Shown piece by piece: positions 14,952 through 23,191 of a stretch of 64,000 nt of DNA. The stretch lies in contig NZ_JAHBAY010000004.1 in assembly GCF_018499875.1 (NCBI RefSeq), positions 124,001 through 188,000 of the forward strand, given 5' to 3'. Each line of letters begins with the position of its first letter. Positions within the stretch are counted from its first letter, which is position 1. This DNA is from Kineosporia corallincola (GTDB taxonomy: Bacteria; Actinomycetota; Actinomycetes; Actinomycetales; Kineosporiaceae). Both the position numbers and the translations under genes were made by a program. The notes beneath the pieces were generated by a model, which saw only the letters and a program-made list of their open reading frames with translations, was not told the origin of the DNA and made no database searches.

Positions 14952-15974
14952 GTGAGCCACCTGTTACATCTGCACCCACCGCCGCCGAACGTACGTATCG
15001 CGGCTGCCCGTTCGGTCACCTCGCTGGGGGTGCCGCTGCTCGTGCTCTACGCGTTCGGTCGCGTCGACCTCGGCATCTACGCCACCTTCGGCGCCTTCGC
15101 CGGTGTCTACGGCGGCACCGGCCGGTTCCCCGGGCGGGTGCGGGTACAGCTGATCGCCGCGACCATGCTGCTGCTCGCCGTGGCCAGCGGCGTGGTCACC
15201 GCGCTCAGCCCGCACCGGGCCTGGCTCGCCGTTCCGGTGGTGGCGGTGTGGGCGGCGCTCGCGGCGCACCTGTCCGACCGGTTCGGATGGCGGCCGCCCG
15301 GGCCGATGTTCGCCACCTTCGCCGCGGCCGCCTGCTCCGCCGTGCCGATGACCGGCCACGGCATCGCACCCGCCGTGGGCACGGCCCTGGCCACCGCCGG
15401 CCTGGCCGTGGCGCTGGCCGCGGCCGAGGTGCGGCTGTTCGGCGCCGACCGGCTGACCGGCCCGCCGCCGGACGCCGAGCACCCCTGGCACCGGCAGGTG
15501 GTCCAGATGGCGCGCTGCGCCGCGGTGGTCGTGGTGGCCGGGACGATCTCGACGGCGGCCGGCATCGCCCACCCGTACTGGGCGATGGTGGCGGCGGTCG
15601 TGCCGATGGCCGGGCACACCTACCTCTCGCAGATCACCCGCGGGCTGCACCGGGTGATCGGCACCGCCGCCGGGATCGCGGTGGCCGCCCTGCTGCTGGC
15701 CCTGGACCTGCCCGAGCCGGCGATCGTGCTGCTGGCGGCGGCGTTGCAGGGAATGGCGGAGCTCTACGTGGTGCGCAACTACGGCGTCGCCCTGCTCGCC
15801 ATCACGCCGCTGGCGCTGCTGCTGGTGCAGGTGGCCGACCCGCAGCCGATCGGCCCGCTGGTCGGGGCACGGCTGGCGGAGACCTGCATCGGCGTCGGTG
15901 TGGGGCTGGTCGCGGTGATCGTCACCCGTGAGCGGTCGCGCCGGGCGGGAGGTCCGGCACAATCCGGGACATGA
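14952..15974 (+). CDS. FUSC family (aromatic-acid-exporter-like) membrane protein
   Basis: This protein of about 340 aa has two blocks of hydrophobic helices separated by a hydrophilic stretch, as in the FUSC/fusaric-acid-resistance family. An N-terminal six-helix set is followed by HPYWAMVAAVVPMAGHTY, the motif region that begins the second helical half. Members export aromatic acids or act in envelope functions, but the substrate here is unknown. The start is uncertain: I use GTG 14952; an ATG at 14907 is in frame. It is followed within 25 bp by a DUF4126 gene and then an SDR, a probable operon. Confidence 0.8.
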   Translation: MSHLLHLHPPPPNVRIAAARSVTSLGVPLLVLYAFGRVDLGIYATFGAFAGVYGGTGRFPGRVRVQLIAATMLLLAVASGVVTALSPHRAWLAVPVVAVWAALAAHLSDRFGWRPPGPMFATFAAAACSAVPMTGHGIAPAVGTALATAGLAVALAAAEVRLFGADRLTGPPPDAEHPWHRQVVQMARCAAVVVVAGTISTAAGIAHPYWAMVAAVVPMAGHTYLSQITRGLHRVIGTAAGIAVAALLLALDLPEPAIVLLAAALQGMAELYVVRNYGVALLAITPLALLLVQVADPQPIGPLVGARLAETCIGVGVGLVAVIVTRERSRRAGGPAQSGT

Positions 15975-15996
15975 TGTTTCATCCTGGGGATGCCCG

Positions 15997-16599
15997 GTGA
16001 TCGCCGCGCTCACCGGTTCCGGACTGGCGGCGGCCGCGGGACTGAACGCCTGGATCCCGTTCGTGCTGGTGGCCATGGTCGCCCGGCTCAGCGACCTGAT
16101 CGAGCTGCCGTCGCAGTACAGCTGGGTGGACAGCAACTGGGCGATCGCCGCCGGCGCGTTCATGCTGCTGGTCGAGCTGGTGCTGGACAAGATCCCGGCG
16201 GTCGATCACGTCAACGACCTGGTGTCCACGGCGATCCGCCCGACCGTGGGAGGCTTGATCTCCAGCGCCACGTTCAGCGCGCAGAACCTGGACAACAGCC
16301 AGTGGATGCGTGACAACCCGTGGGCCGGTGCGCTGATCGGTGTGGTGGTGGCAGGTCTGACGCACGCGACCAAGTCGGCCGCCCGGCCGGTGGTCAACGT
16401 GAGCACGGCCGGATTCGGGGCGCCGGTGGTCTCGACCATCGAGGACATCCTGTCGGTGGTGGTGAGCCTGCTGGCCATCTTCGCGCCGATCGTGATCGTC
16501 GCCGTGCTGATGATCCTGGCCTGGCTCATGTTCGTGATCTGGCGACGCTGGATCGCCTGGCGGGAACGCCGGGCGGTCAGGGTCGCGAATTCTTCCTGA
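15997..16599 (+). CDS. DUF4126 membrane protein
   Basis: This 200-aa integral membrane protein has the DUF4126 signature GSGLAAAAGLNAWIPFV at the N-terminus and the central DKIPAVDHVND motif. It has four or five hydrophobic helices ending in a basic tail (WRRWIAWRERR). Function unknown. GTG at 15997 with GGGGA upstream. It sits between FUSC and SDR genes on the same strand with gaps of 22 and 12 bp. Confidence 0.88.
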   Translation: MIAALTGSGLAAAAGLNAWIPFVLVAMVARLSDLIELPSQYSWVDSNWAIAAGAFMLLVELVLDKIPAVDHVNDLVSTAIRPTVGGLISSATFSAQNLDNSQWMRDNPWAGALIGVVVAGLTHATKSAARPVVNVSTAGFGAPVVSTIEDILSVVVSLLAIFAPIVIVAVLMILAWLMFVIWRRWIAWRERRAVRVANSS

Positions 16600-16611
16600 G
16601 GAAGGGCTGAC

Positions 16612-17376
16612 ATGCCGAGAAGAGTCATCGTCTCCGGTGCCAGCAGTGGCATCGGGGCACGGATCGCCGAGGACTTCGGGGCGGCCGGTGACGACGTGGT
16701 GCTGGTGGCCCGCCGGCGCGACCGGCTGGACGAGGTGGCGGCCGCGGTGCTGAAGGCCGGTGCCGCCTCGGCCACCGCGGTGGAGGTGGACCTGACCGAG
16801 ACCGCCGACGTGCTCGGGGCCCTGACCGCGGCCGTGGCGACCGGGCCGTTCGACGTGGTGGTCGCGGCGGCCGGCGGGAACGCCGCTCTGGACGCCGACG
16901 CTGCCGCCGAGCGCGGTGGGACGGCCTGGGCGGCCTGGCACTGGGAGGGCAACTTCCGGGCCAACGTGCTCACCGCGGTGAACCTGGTCGAAGGACTGCG
17001 GGAGCTGGACGGCATCGCCCGGGGCGCCGCGATCACGCTGTTCAGTTCCATTGCGGCATACCGTGGTTCAGGCAGCGGGTCGTACGCGGGCAGCAAGGCC
17101 GCGCTGCACCCCTACGCCTACGACCTGGCCGGCGCACTGGGCCGGACCGGCGCCCGGGTCAACGTGGTGGCGCCCGGCTACATCGCGGACACCGAGTTCT
17201 TCCGCGGGCAGATGTCCCAGACCCGCCACGAGACGCTGACCGGTCAGACACTGATCGGGCGGGCCGGCACGCCTGAGGACGTTTCGGCGACGGTGCAGTG
17301 GCTGTCGTCGCCTGCGGCCCGGCACGTGACGGGGCAGATCATCCAGGTCAACGGAGGCGCCGCGCTGGGGCACTGA
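16612..17376 (+). CDS. SDR family oxidoreductase
   Basis: This 254-aa short-chain dehydrogenase has the NAD(P)-binding SGASSGIGARIAE at the N-terminus. It also has the catalytic Ser in LFSSIAAY, the YAGSK Tyr-Lys pair, and a C-terminal QIIQVNGGAALGH typical of the classical subfamily. The canonical NNAG is replaced by AAAGG. Ribosome site GAGGAAGG precedes the ATG. It is probably cotranscribed with the two upstream membrane proteins. Substrate unknown. Confidence 0.92.
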   Translation: MPRRVIVSGASSGIGARIAEDFGAAGDDVVLVARRRDRLDEVAAAVLKAGAASATAVEVDLTETADVLGALTAAVATGPFDVVVAAAGGNAALDADAAAERGGTAWAAWHWEGNFRANVLTAVNLVEGLRELDGIARGAAITLFSSIAAYRGSGSGSYAGSKAALHPYAYDLAGALGRTGARVNVVAPGYIADTEFFRGQMSQTRHETLTGQTLIGRAGTPEDVSATVQWLSSPAARHVTGQIIQVNGGAALGH

Positions 17377-17390
17377 CCCCGGCGCCCGGA

Positions 17391-17446
17391 CACTGACACT
17401 CCAGGCAGCGCCCCACTGGCTTCTCCCGGCGCCTGGAGTGTCAGTG
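17391..17446. terminator. 16-bp stem terminator between convergent genes
   Basis: CACTGACACTCCAGGC (17391-17406) pairs perfectly with GCCTGGAGTGTCAGTG (17431-17446) around a 24-nt loop. It follows the SDR stop and faces the convergent GNAT gene. Confidence 0.8.
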
Positions 17447-17509
17447 GGGGTCCGGCCTCGGCGTAGGCGGCGACCAGGGTATGGGACTGGTTGTCCGGCA
17501 CCAGAGGGT

Positions 17510-17553
17510 CTTTCGTTTTTCACACCGGCCAGACGCCCAAGGTGGTGTCAAAA
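17510..17553 (-). repeat. dispersed 44-bp palindromic repeat, copy B
   Basis: Reverse complement of the element at 222-265 with four mismatches. One mismatch falls within the palindrome and creates a non-pairing position, so the stem is weaker than in copy A. It lies in the 222-bp gap between the convergent SDR and GNAT genes, downstream of the terminator at 17391-17446. Confidence 0.7.
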
Positions 17554-17598
17554 CACGAAGGGCCTCTCCCGTAGCCTCTCGCGTCGGAGTCCAGCCGG

Positions 17599-18078
17599 TC
17601 ATGAGGAAGCGCGCCCTAGCTCCTTCTTGAAGTAGACGGCGGAGTCCTCGTAGTCCAGATGCCGGTAGAACCCGGCGGCCCGGCGCGTGGCCAGGCTCAG
17701 GTAGGCGCAGCCGGCCGCCCGGGCCCAGTCCTGCGCCGCGCGCATCAGCCCGGCGCCCAGTCCGTGGCCGCGCGCGGACTCGTCGACGATCAGCTCCTCG
17801 ACCCAGGCGATCAGGCCGTTCGCATGGAACGCGTGATGAGCCAGGACGTGCACATAGCCGAGAACGCGCTCGCCGTCGGCACTTCTGGCCAGCAGCAGGG
17901 CCTGGCGGGGGTCGGTGATGATCTCGCCGTACGACTCGGCGAAGGCGGCTCGGCGGGGGACGTACGAAGTGGCCAGGGCCGAGGCCAGCGGCCAGATCGC
18001 CGGCAGATCCGCCGGGGTGGCGGGGGTGACGCTGATGGTGTGGACGGTGTCGTCGTCGGGCGGCGGAGGCTCGGTCAC
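17599..18078 (-). CDS. GNAT family N-acetyltransferase
   Basis: This 159-aa GNAT enzyme has the acetyl-CoA binding motif ESARGHGLGAGLM followed by a late AAGFYRHLDY segment. GNATs transfer acetyl from acetyl-CoA to amines; the acceptor is unknown. The GTG start at 18078 overlaps the stop of the upstream membrane protein as GTGA, implying translational coupling. The frame extends upstream but only through that neighbouring gene. Confidence 0.88.
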   Translation of the reverse strand: MTEPPPPDDDTVHTISVTPATPADLPAIWPLASALATSYVPRRAAFAESYGEIITDPRQALLLARSADGERVLGYVHVLAHHAFHANGLIAWVEELIVDESARGHGLGAGLMRAAQDWARAAGCAYLSLATRRAAGFYRHLDYEDSAVYFKKELGRASS

Positions 18079-18371
18079 CGGGGGAGGCCGTTGCGGGCCG
18101 AGGGGATGGAATTCCCCTGATCCTGGTGCGTCTCGTCGAGAGCCCGAGGGTCGGTGGCGTCGGGCGGGGACCAGGTGAGGGCATGGACGGTGCTGGCCAG
18201 CAGCGTGGTGAACGCTACGAGGAAGAAGGACGACCAGAACGACCCCGACCAGAACCATTGCAGGATCGCCATGACGGTGGCGAACACCGCCGCACGGCTC
18301 AGCACGTCCTTGGTGCGGTTCATGGCCACTCGGCGCCGCCAGGCCAGATAGAGCTCCCATCGATCCCGCAT
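18075..18371 (-). CDS. small two-helix membrane protein
   Basis: This 98-aa protein is basic at its N-terminus (RDRWELYLAWRRR). Two hydrophobic helices follow, FATVMAILQWF and SSFFLVAFTTLLASTV, and then a polar tail. No family recognised. Its last codon overlaps the GNAT start, so the two form a coupled pair. Confidence 0.65.
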   Translation of the reverse strand: MRDRWELYLAWRRRVAMNRTKDVLSRAAVFATVMAILQWFWSGSFWSSFFLVAFTTLLASTVHALTWSPPDATDPRALDETHQDQGNSIPSARNGLPR

Positions 18372-18426
18372 GGCACAAGTCTCTCAGTAGGTGCATACCG
18401 AGCCAATCGGCTAGCCGGCCACGCGG

Positions 18427-18933
18427 CTACTCGCCTGTGGATCCGTCGATGGCCTCGCGGATCAGGTCGGCGTGGCCGTTGTGGCGGGCGTACTCGTCGA
18501 TCATGTGCAGCAGAATCCAGCGCAGGGTGAGGGGGCGGCCGTGGGTCGGGTGCGCCAACGCGTCGTCCAGGGCCAGTTCTGCGGTGATACGGCGGGAGTG
18601 GTCGACCTGGGTGTGCCAGGTGGCGCGGGCCGATTCTCCGGTGGCCGTGGCGAGGTGGGTGAATTCTTCTGCCGGATCATCGGTTTCGGTGTAGAGCTCG
18701 GGCGGGGACTGCTGCGCGGCGATGACCTGGAAGTACCACCGCTCGACGGCCGCGAGATGCCGGAGGAGCCCGATCAGGGTGAGGTGCGAGGTCGGTACCG
18801 ATCGGCGGCGGAGCTCAGCGTCGTCTTCAAGTGAGCACTTGCGGGCCAGGGCATCACGCTGAAAGTCGAGGAAGGCGAGCAGCAGTGCCCGCTCGTCGGT
18901 GCTGTGCGAGAGGTGCCAGCGGGAATCGTCCAT
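18427..18933 (-). CDS. DinB-like / DUF664 family protein
   Basis: This 168-aa four-helix protein resembles the DinB/DUF664 superfamily. The pattern LTLIGLLRHLAAVERWYFQ and the late TLRWILLHMIDEYARHNGHAD place the metal-binding histidines (in LRHL, LHM and RHNGH). Members include mycothiol-dependent transferases in actinobacteria, but many are uncharacterised. ATG at 18933 is preferred over an upstream TTG. Confidence 0.85.
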   Translation of the reverse strand: MDDSRWHLSHSTDERALLLAFLDFQRDALARKCSLEDDAELRRRSVPTSHLTLIGLLRHLAAVERWYFQVIAAQQSPPELYTETDDPAEEFTHLATATGESARATWHTQVDHSRRITAELALDDALAHPTHGRPLTLRWILLHMIDEYARHNGHADLIREAIDGSTGE

Positions 18934-19074
18934 GGTTCGCAGCCTGCCAGGCGGGTACGACAAAATGGGCTTTTCGGCCAGGGCTCACCCCTGGCGGTCC
19001 GGCCGTTAGCCCACGGTGAATCTTGGCCGGGCCGCGCCGGTGGTGCTTGTCGCCCGGCGCCGGTAACCGCCACC

Positions 19075-20163
19075 GTGGTCGCTGTGACGACGGTGGCGGT
19101 TGCTACGGCTGAGGAGCCGGATCTCGCCGACCAGTGGCTGAGCACAGGCGGACAGCCGGGGGCGCGTGTCTATCCGAAACGCTCTGACCTGCGGCGCGCC
19201 GCCGCGCGCCGGGCCGCCGGGAGCCGTCCGGCCGGTGGTCGCCCGGCGGGGCCGGGTGGTGGGCAGCGGCCGCCGTCGCCTGTGGCCGCGCCCGTGACGG
19301 TGCCGGCGGGTGTGACGGTGTCGGCGCCCGTGACGATGCCGCCGCCCGTGACGGTGCCGGCGGGTGAGACGGCGCGGGCGGAAGCATCGACGCAGGCGGA
19401 GGAGCCGGCGCGGGCCGAGGTGCCGGCGCGGGCTGAGGTGCCGGTGTCGTCCACCGCGCCCCTGGCCGGGCCGACAGCGGTGGCGGGGGTGCCCGGTGTG
19501 CCGCGCGCGATGCCGGCGCTACCGGTGGTGGGGCGCAGAACGGTCCGGATGCTGGTTCTGGCGCTGGTGGTCGGGGGGCAGGGGGCCGGCGCGTCGTACC
19601 TGGCGCAGAACGGGATCCCGCTTCCGGGGCCGGACGGTGGGGCTGCGATGCGGGCGTCGGCGTTCGTGGCGGTCCCCGAGTTGCGGGCGGCGGCGGTGGA
19701 GACCGGTTTCGAGCTGGAGGCGGCGCGGGTGCGGCAGCGGCTCCGGGCTCAGCGTGACGCCGCGCCGGCCAAGGCGGACGCGGCTCTCGCGCAGGCCAGG
19801 GCGGCGCAGGCGCGGCTCCGGGCGGCGGCGGAACGTCGTCGCAAGGCGCTGCGCGAGGCCCGCCGCGACCCCCGGCCGGCGGCGAGACTGATGGCCGCCG
19901 ACCGCGGCTGGCCGCAGTCCCAGTTCTCCTGCCTGGACTCGCTGTGGACCAAGGAGAGCAACTGGAACTACCTGGCCAGCAACCCGTCGTCGGGCGCGTA
20001 CGGCATTCCGCAGTCGCTGCCCGGCAGCAAGATGGCCTCGGCCGGGGACGACTGGCGCGGCAATCCGGTCACGCAGATCCGCTGGGGGCTGGACTACATC
20101 GCCGAACGGTACGGAACCCCCTGCGGAGCATGGAATTACAGCCAGGTGCACAACGCCTACTGA
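19075..20163 (+). CDS. membrane-anchored lysozyme-like (transglycosylase) protein
   Basis: The C-terminal 90 residues form a lysozyme-like domain of the aggregation-promoting-factor/SLT class, with a probable catalytic Glu in TKESNW (near residue 294) and a conserved GAYGIPQSLPGSKM stretch. Upstream are a long basic and Pro/Val-rich region with repeats (VTVPAG, APVT, AEVPA), a membrane helix near residues 159-178, and an Ala/Arg-rich coiled coil. The helix should orient the enzyme domain outside and the repetitive segment inside. The start is uncertain: GTG codons at 19075, 19084 and 19093 are equivalent and none has a clear ribosome site. Likely role is peptidoglycan cleavage. Confidence 0.75.
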   Translation: MVAVTTVAVATAEEPDLADQWLSTGGQPGARVYPKRSDLRRAAARRAAGSRPAGGRPAGPGGGQRPPSPVAAPVTVPAGVTVSAPVTMPPPVTVPAGETARAEASTQAEEPARAEVPARAEVPVSSTAPLAGPTAVAGVPGVPRAMPALPVVGRRTVRMLVLALVVGGQGAGASYLAQNGIPLPGPDGGAAMRASAFVAVPELRAAAVETGFELEAARVRQRLRAQRDAAPAKADAALAQARAAQARLRAAAERRRKALREARRDPRPAARLMAADRGWPQSQFSCLDSLWTKESNWNYLASNPSSGAYGIPQSLPGSKMASAGDDWRGNPVTQIRWGLDYIAERYGTPCGAWNYSQVHNAY

Positions 20164-20184
20164 GCTGTCGAACGGTGGACGACG

Positions 20185-20733
20185 TCAGCGGCTCAACGGC
20201 ACCCGGGTGACGACGGTGAAGCCTCGGCGCCGGTACCAGCTCAGGGGCCAGTCGTCCTCGTCCGCCCCTACGACGCTGGTGCCCACGCCGATCCCGGCCA
20301 GGTGGGCGGAGACGGCCGACAGCAGCGCGTTGCCGAAACCCCTTCCGCGCCAGGCCGGGAACACGTCGACCTCCTGCAACCGGGCCCAGGCCGGGTCGGT
20401 GAGCCGGAAGAACCCGACGGCGCCCACGACGTCCCCGGTCGTTCGGGCGAAGAGCATGGTCAGACCCAGGTGGACGGTGCGTTCGCGCAGGGTCGTGACC
20501 ATGGCCCGCGCCAGTTCCGGTCCGACGCCGAAACCGGCCTCCACCTCGATCCGGAACCGCTCGTACCGGGCCCAGTCCGCCTCGCCGCTGATCGGGGTGA
20601 GGGAGAGTTCGGTGGTGGCCGGGTGGGTGGCGCGGGTCAGCAGGCTCTTGCCGGGGGTGGTGGGGTCGGTCAGCTCGTGGGTCGCGGGAAACAGGCGGCG
20701 CTCGGACTCGAGGGCGTGCTCGGCAGGATGCAC
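20185..20733 (-). CDS. GNAT family N-acetyltransferase
   Basis: This 182-aa protein shows the GNAT fold, with DVFPAWRGRGFGNALL as the acetyl-CoA binding segment and WYRRRGF near the C-terminus. Acceptor unknown. The GTG at 20733 lies only 23 bp from the divergent start of the D-cysteine desulfhydrase-like gene and has no ribosome site, so one or both transcripts may be leaderless. Confidence 0.85.
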   Translation of the reverse strand: MHPAEHALESERRLFPATHELTDPTTPGKSLLTRATHPATTELSLTPISGEADWARYERFRIEVEAGFGVGPELARAMVTTLRERTVHLGLTMLFARTTGDVVGAVGFFRLTDPAWARLQEVDVFPAWRGRGFGNALLSAVSAHLAGIGVGTSVVGADEDDWPLSWYRRRGFTVVTRVPLSR

Positions 20734-20756
20734 CGGGCCGAGCGTAGTCTCCCCCG

Positions 20757-21704
20757 ATGACCTCCACCGCGCCGCGTCTGGGCAGTTATCCCACACCGCT
20801 GGAACCCGCGCCCCGTCTGGCGGCGGCACTCGGCCTGCATCCGGGTGACCTGTGGATCAAGCGGGACGACCTGATCGGCCTGGGCGGCGGCGGCAACAAG
20901 GTGCGCAAGCTGGAGCACACCCTGGCCGCGGCGCTGGCCGACGGGGCCGGGGTGGTGATCACCAGCGGTGCGGCGCAGAGCAACCATGCCCGGCTGACGG
21001 CGGCCGCGGCGGCCCGGGCCGGTCTGCGGGCCGTGCTGGTGCTGACCGGGCAGGCGCCGGCGGTGCCGGTCGGAAACCTGTTGCTGGATCACCTCTTCGG
21101 TGCCGAGATCGTCTGGGCCGGTGACCTCGCCCCGGCCGCGCTGGGGGAGCGGGTGGCGCAGGAGGCCGAGCGGCTGCGGGCGGCGGGAGACACCGTCGCG
21201 GTGATCCCGTTCGGCGGGTCGAGCCCGCTCGGGGCCCTGGGGTATGCCGAGGCCGGCACCGAATTGCTGGGCCAGGAACCAGAACTCGACCGGGTGGTGG
21301 TGGCGGTCGGGTCGGGCGGCACGATGGCCGGCCTGGTGCACGCCCTCGGTGCGGCCCGGGTGCTCGGTGTGGACGTGGGGGCACTGGCCGACCCGGTGGC
21401 CGCCGTCGCCGGGCTGCTTCACGCGATGGGCGGTGCGGCGGACGGGCTCGTGATGCGCCGCGACCAGGTGGGTGAGGGCTATGCGGTGGTGACACCGGCC
21501 GTGCGCGAGGCGATTTCGCTGACCGCCCGCACCGAGGGCGTGGTGCTCGACCCGGTCTACACCGGCCGGGCCGCGGCCGGGCTGGTGGCCGCGGTGGCCG
21601 ACGGCACGGTCCGGGCCGGGGAGCGAACCGTCCTGCTGCACACCGGTGGGCTCCCCGGCCTGTTCGGGCACACCGACGCCGCCTCGCTGGCCGGTGACGG
21701 GTGA
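20757..21704 (+). CDS. PLP-dependent D-cysteine desulfhydrase / ACC deaminase-like protein
   Basis: This 315-aa fold-type II PLP enzyme has the cofactor lysine in GGGGNKVRKLE (Lys48), the SGAAQSNHAR phosphate/substrate loop, and a later GSGGTMAGL glycine loop. Related enzymes degrade D-cysteine or open 1-aminocyclopropane-1-carboxylate; D-cysteine desulfhydrase is the more common actinobacterial member. The specificity-determining residues cannot be judged by eye. ATG start, possibly leaderless. Confidence 0.85.
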   Translation: MTSTAPRLGSYPTPLEPAPRLAAALGLHPGDLWIKRDDLIGLGGGGNKVRKLEHTLAAALADGAGVVITSGAAQSNHARLTAAAAARAGLRAVLVLTGQAPAVPVGNLLLDHLFGAEIVWAGDLAPAALGERVAQEAERLRAAGDTVAVIPFGGSSPLGALGYAEAGTELLGQEPELDRVVVAVGSGGTMAGLVHALGAARVLGVDVGALADPVAAVAGLLHAMGGAADGLVMRRDQVGEGYAVVTPAVREAISLTARTEGVVLDPVYTGRAAAGLVAAVADGTVRAGERTVLLHTGGLPGLFGHTDAASLAGDG

Positions 21705-21706
21705 CG

Positions 21707-22372
21707 TCAGAAGACGGTCGGGCGCGAGGCCAGCAGGTGTGCGTAGGGCCGGGTCTCGTGAGGTGGGCGCGGTGCCCGCACGGTCTGCGACACCACCGGT
21801 AGTCCCGCGTCGGTGAGGGCCCGCGCCACCTCGTCCGGCACCAGACGCTGGAGCGGCAGGTCGACCTCGTGGTCCAGCCAGCTGGTCATGCCGAGGGGTG
21901 TCTCACGCACGCTGAAGGCCAGCAGGACCAGCCCACCGGGACGCAGCGCCCGGCGGAAGCCGTTCAGCATGACGGAAAGATGCTCGGGCGGAACGGTGTT
22001 GAAGGAGAACAGGGCCACGATGCCGTCGAGGCTCTGGTCGGTCACGCCGAGGTCGAGCACCGAGGCCTCGCGGAACTCCAGATCCGGGTACGTCTCCCGG
22101 GCCCGGCCGAGCATCGCCGGGGAGAGGTCGAGCCCGAACGCATGCAGGCCGAGGTCACGCAGGAACCGGGTGACGTGCCCCGGTCCGCAGCCCACGTCGG
22201 CCACCCGGCCGCCCGGGGTCCCGCCCGCCTCCCGCACCAGCTCGGCGAACAGCGTCAGGAAGGCGCGGTCGAAGGGACGTTCCCGCAGCCCTTCCCGCGA
22301 CGCTTCGGTGTAGGCCCGCGCCACGGTCTCGTAGGTGGCGCGGGTCGAGGTCAGGAACTCCGGTTCGCTCAC
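21707..22372 (-). CDS. class I SAM-dependent methyltransferase
   Basis: This 221-aa methyltransferase has motif I VADVGCGPGHVT, motif II GLDLSPAML and the later LRPGGLVLLAF. Substrate unknown. Its stop lies 2 bp from the stop of the convergent PLP enzyme. Confidence 0.9.
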   Translation of the reverse strand: MSEPEFLTSTRATYETVARAYTEASREGLRERPFDRAFLTLFAELVREAGGTPGGRVADVGCGPGHVTRFLRDLGLHAFGLDLSPAMLGRARETYPDLEFREASVLDLGVTDQSLDGIVALFSFNTVPPEHLSVMLNGFRRALRPGGLVLLAFSVRETPLGMTSWLDHEVDLPLQRLVPDEVARALTDAGLPVVSQTVRAPRPPHETRPYAHLLASRPTVF

Positions 22373-22485
22373 GAGGGCGCATTATCCGGTGCGTTCAGCC
22401 GACCGGCTGTGGAACCGGGCGGGCGGTGGCCCGGGTCGGAGCGTCTCGTCAGGACCGGTGACCAATGGCAAGGTAACGTCACCAT

Positions 22486-23175
22486 ATGTCGAACCTACCC
22501 GCCGCAGTGCTCACGCAACTGCTGGGCGTGCGGCTCGAGAACGCGTCCCTGGAGCAGTTGCTGGGACGCTACGTCGCCATCGCCCAGGACGGTCTGCCGG
22601 GCATGGACGAGGTGTCGATCACCCTGATCCGCAACGAGAGACCGTTCACCGCCGCCCACACGGGCGAACTCGCGCTGGCCGCGGACGAGCTCCAGTACGG
22701 CTACGGCTACGGCCCCTGTCTCGACGCCGGGCAGTCCGGTGAGGTGCTGACGATTCCCGACATGACCCGGGAGACCCGCTGGCCGGAGTACGCCTCCAAG
22801 GTGGCCGCGCAGGGCGTCCTCAGTGCGGTGTCGGTGCCGTTGCCGCTACAGACCGACCTGATCGGCGCGCTGAACTGGTACGGCCGATCGACCGGGGTTC
22901 CGGAGGCCGAGCTGGGGGCCGGGGTGGAGCTGGCCTCGCACGTCGCGGTGGCCGTCGGCAATGCCGTGACCTACAGCGACAGTGCGAAGTTCGCGGCGGA
23001 CATGCGGGCCGCGATGGCCAGCCGGGCCGTGATCGAGCAGGCCAAGGGCGTGATCATGGCGCAGAACCGGTGCGGTCCGGACCAGGCCTTCGAGATTCTC
23101 CGGACCGCGTCGATGGGGCGCAACGTCAAGCTGCGCGACCTGGCCCGGCAGATGGTGCTGAAACTGCACGACTGA
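22486..23175 (+). CDS. GAF and ANTAR domain regulator
   Basis: This 229-aa protein combines an N-terminal GAF sensor domain (about 20-155) with a C-terminal ANTAR domain. The ANTAR part reads RAAMASRAVIEQAKGVIM followed by the second helical repeat. ANTAR domains bind paired hairpins in nascent RNA and antiterminate transcription. The ligand and target RNAs are unknown. ATG start 12 nt after an AAGG. Confidence 0.92.
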   Translation: MSNLPAAVLTQLLGVRLENASLEQLLGRYVAIAQDGLPGMDEVSITLIRNERPFTAAHTGELALAADELQYGYGYGPCLDAGQSGEVLTIPDMTRETRWPEYASKVAAQGVLSAVSVPLPLQTDLIGALNWYGRSTGVPEAELGAGVELASHVAVAVGNAVTYSDSAKFAADMRAAMASRAVIEQAKGVIMAQNRCGPDQAFEILRTASMGRNVKLRDLARQMVLKLHD

Positions 23176-23191
23176 CCACGATAATCCGGGC

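Noticed and set aside
18960-19074. Possible c-di-AMP (ydaO-type) riboswitch before the lysozyme-like gene, because of CACGGTGAATC and the target type
   Set aside because: The conserved GTCAGCTAACC-type segment is not present where expected. A covariance search with the family model would decide it; only a clear hit would revive the idea.
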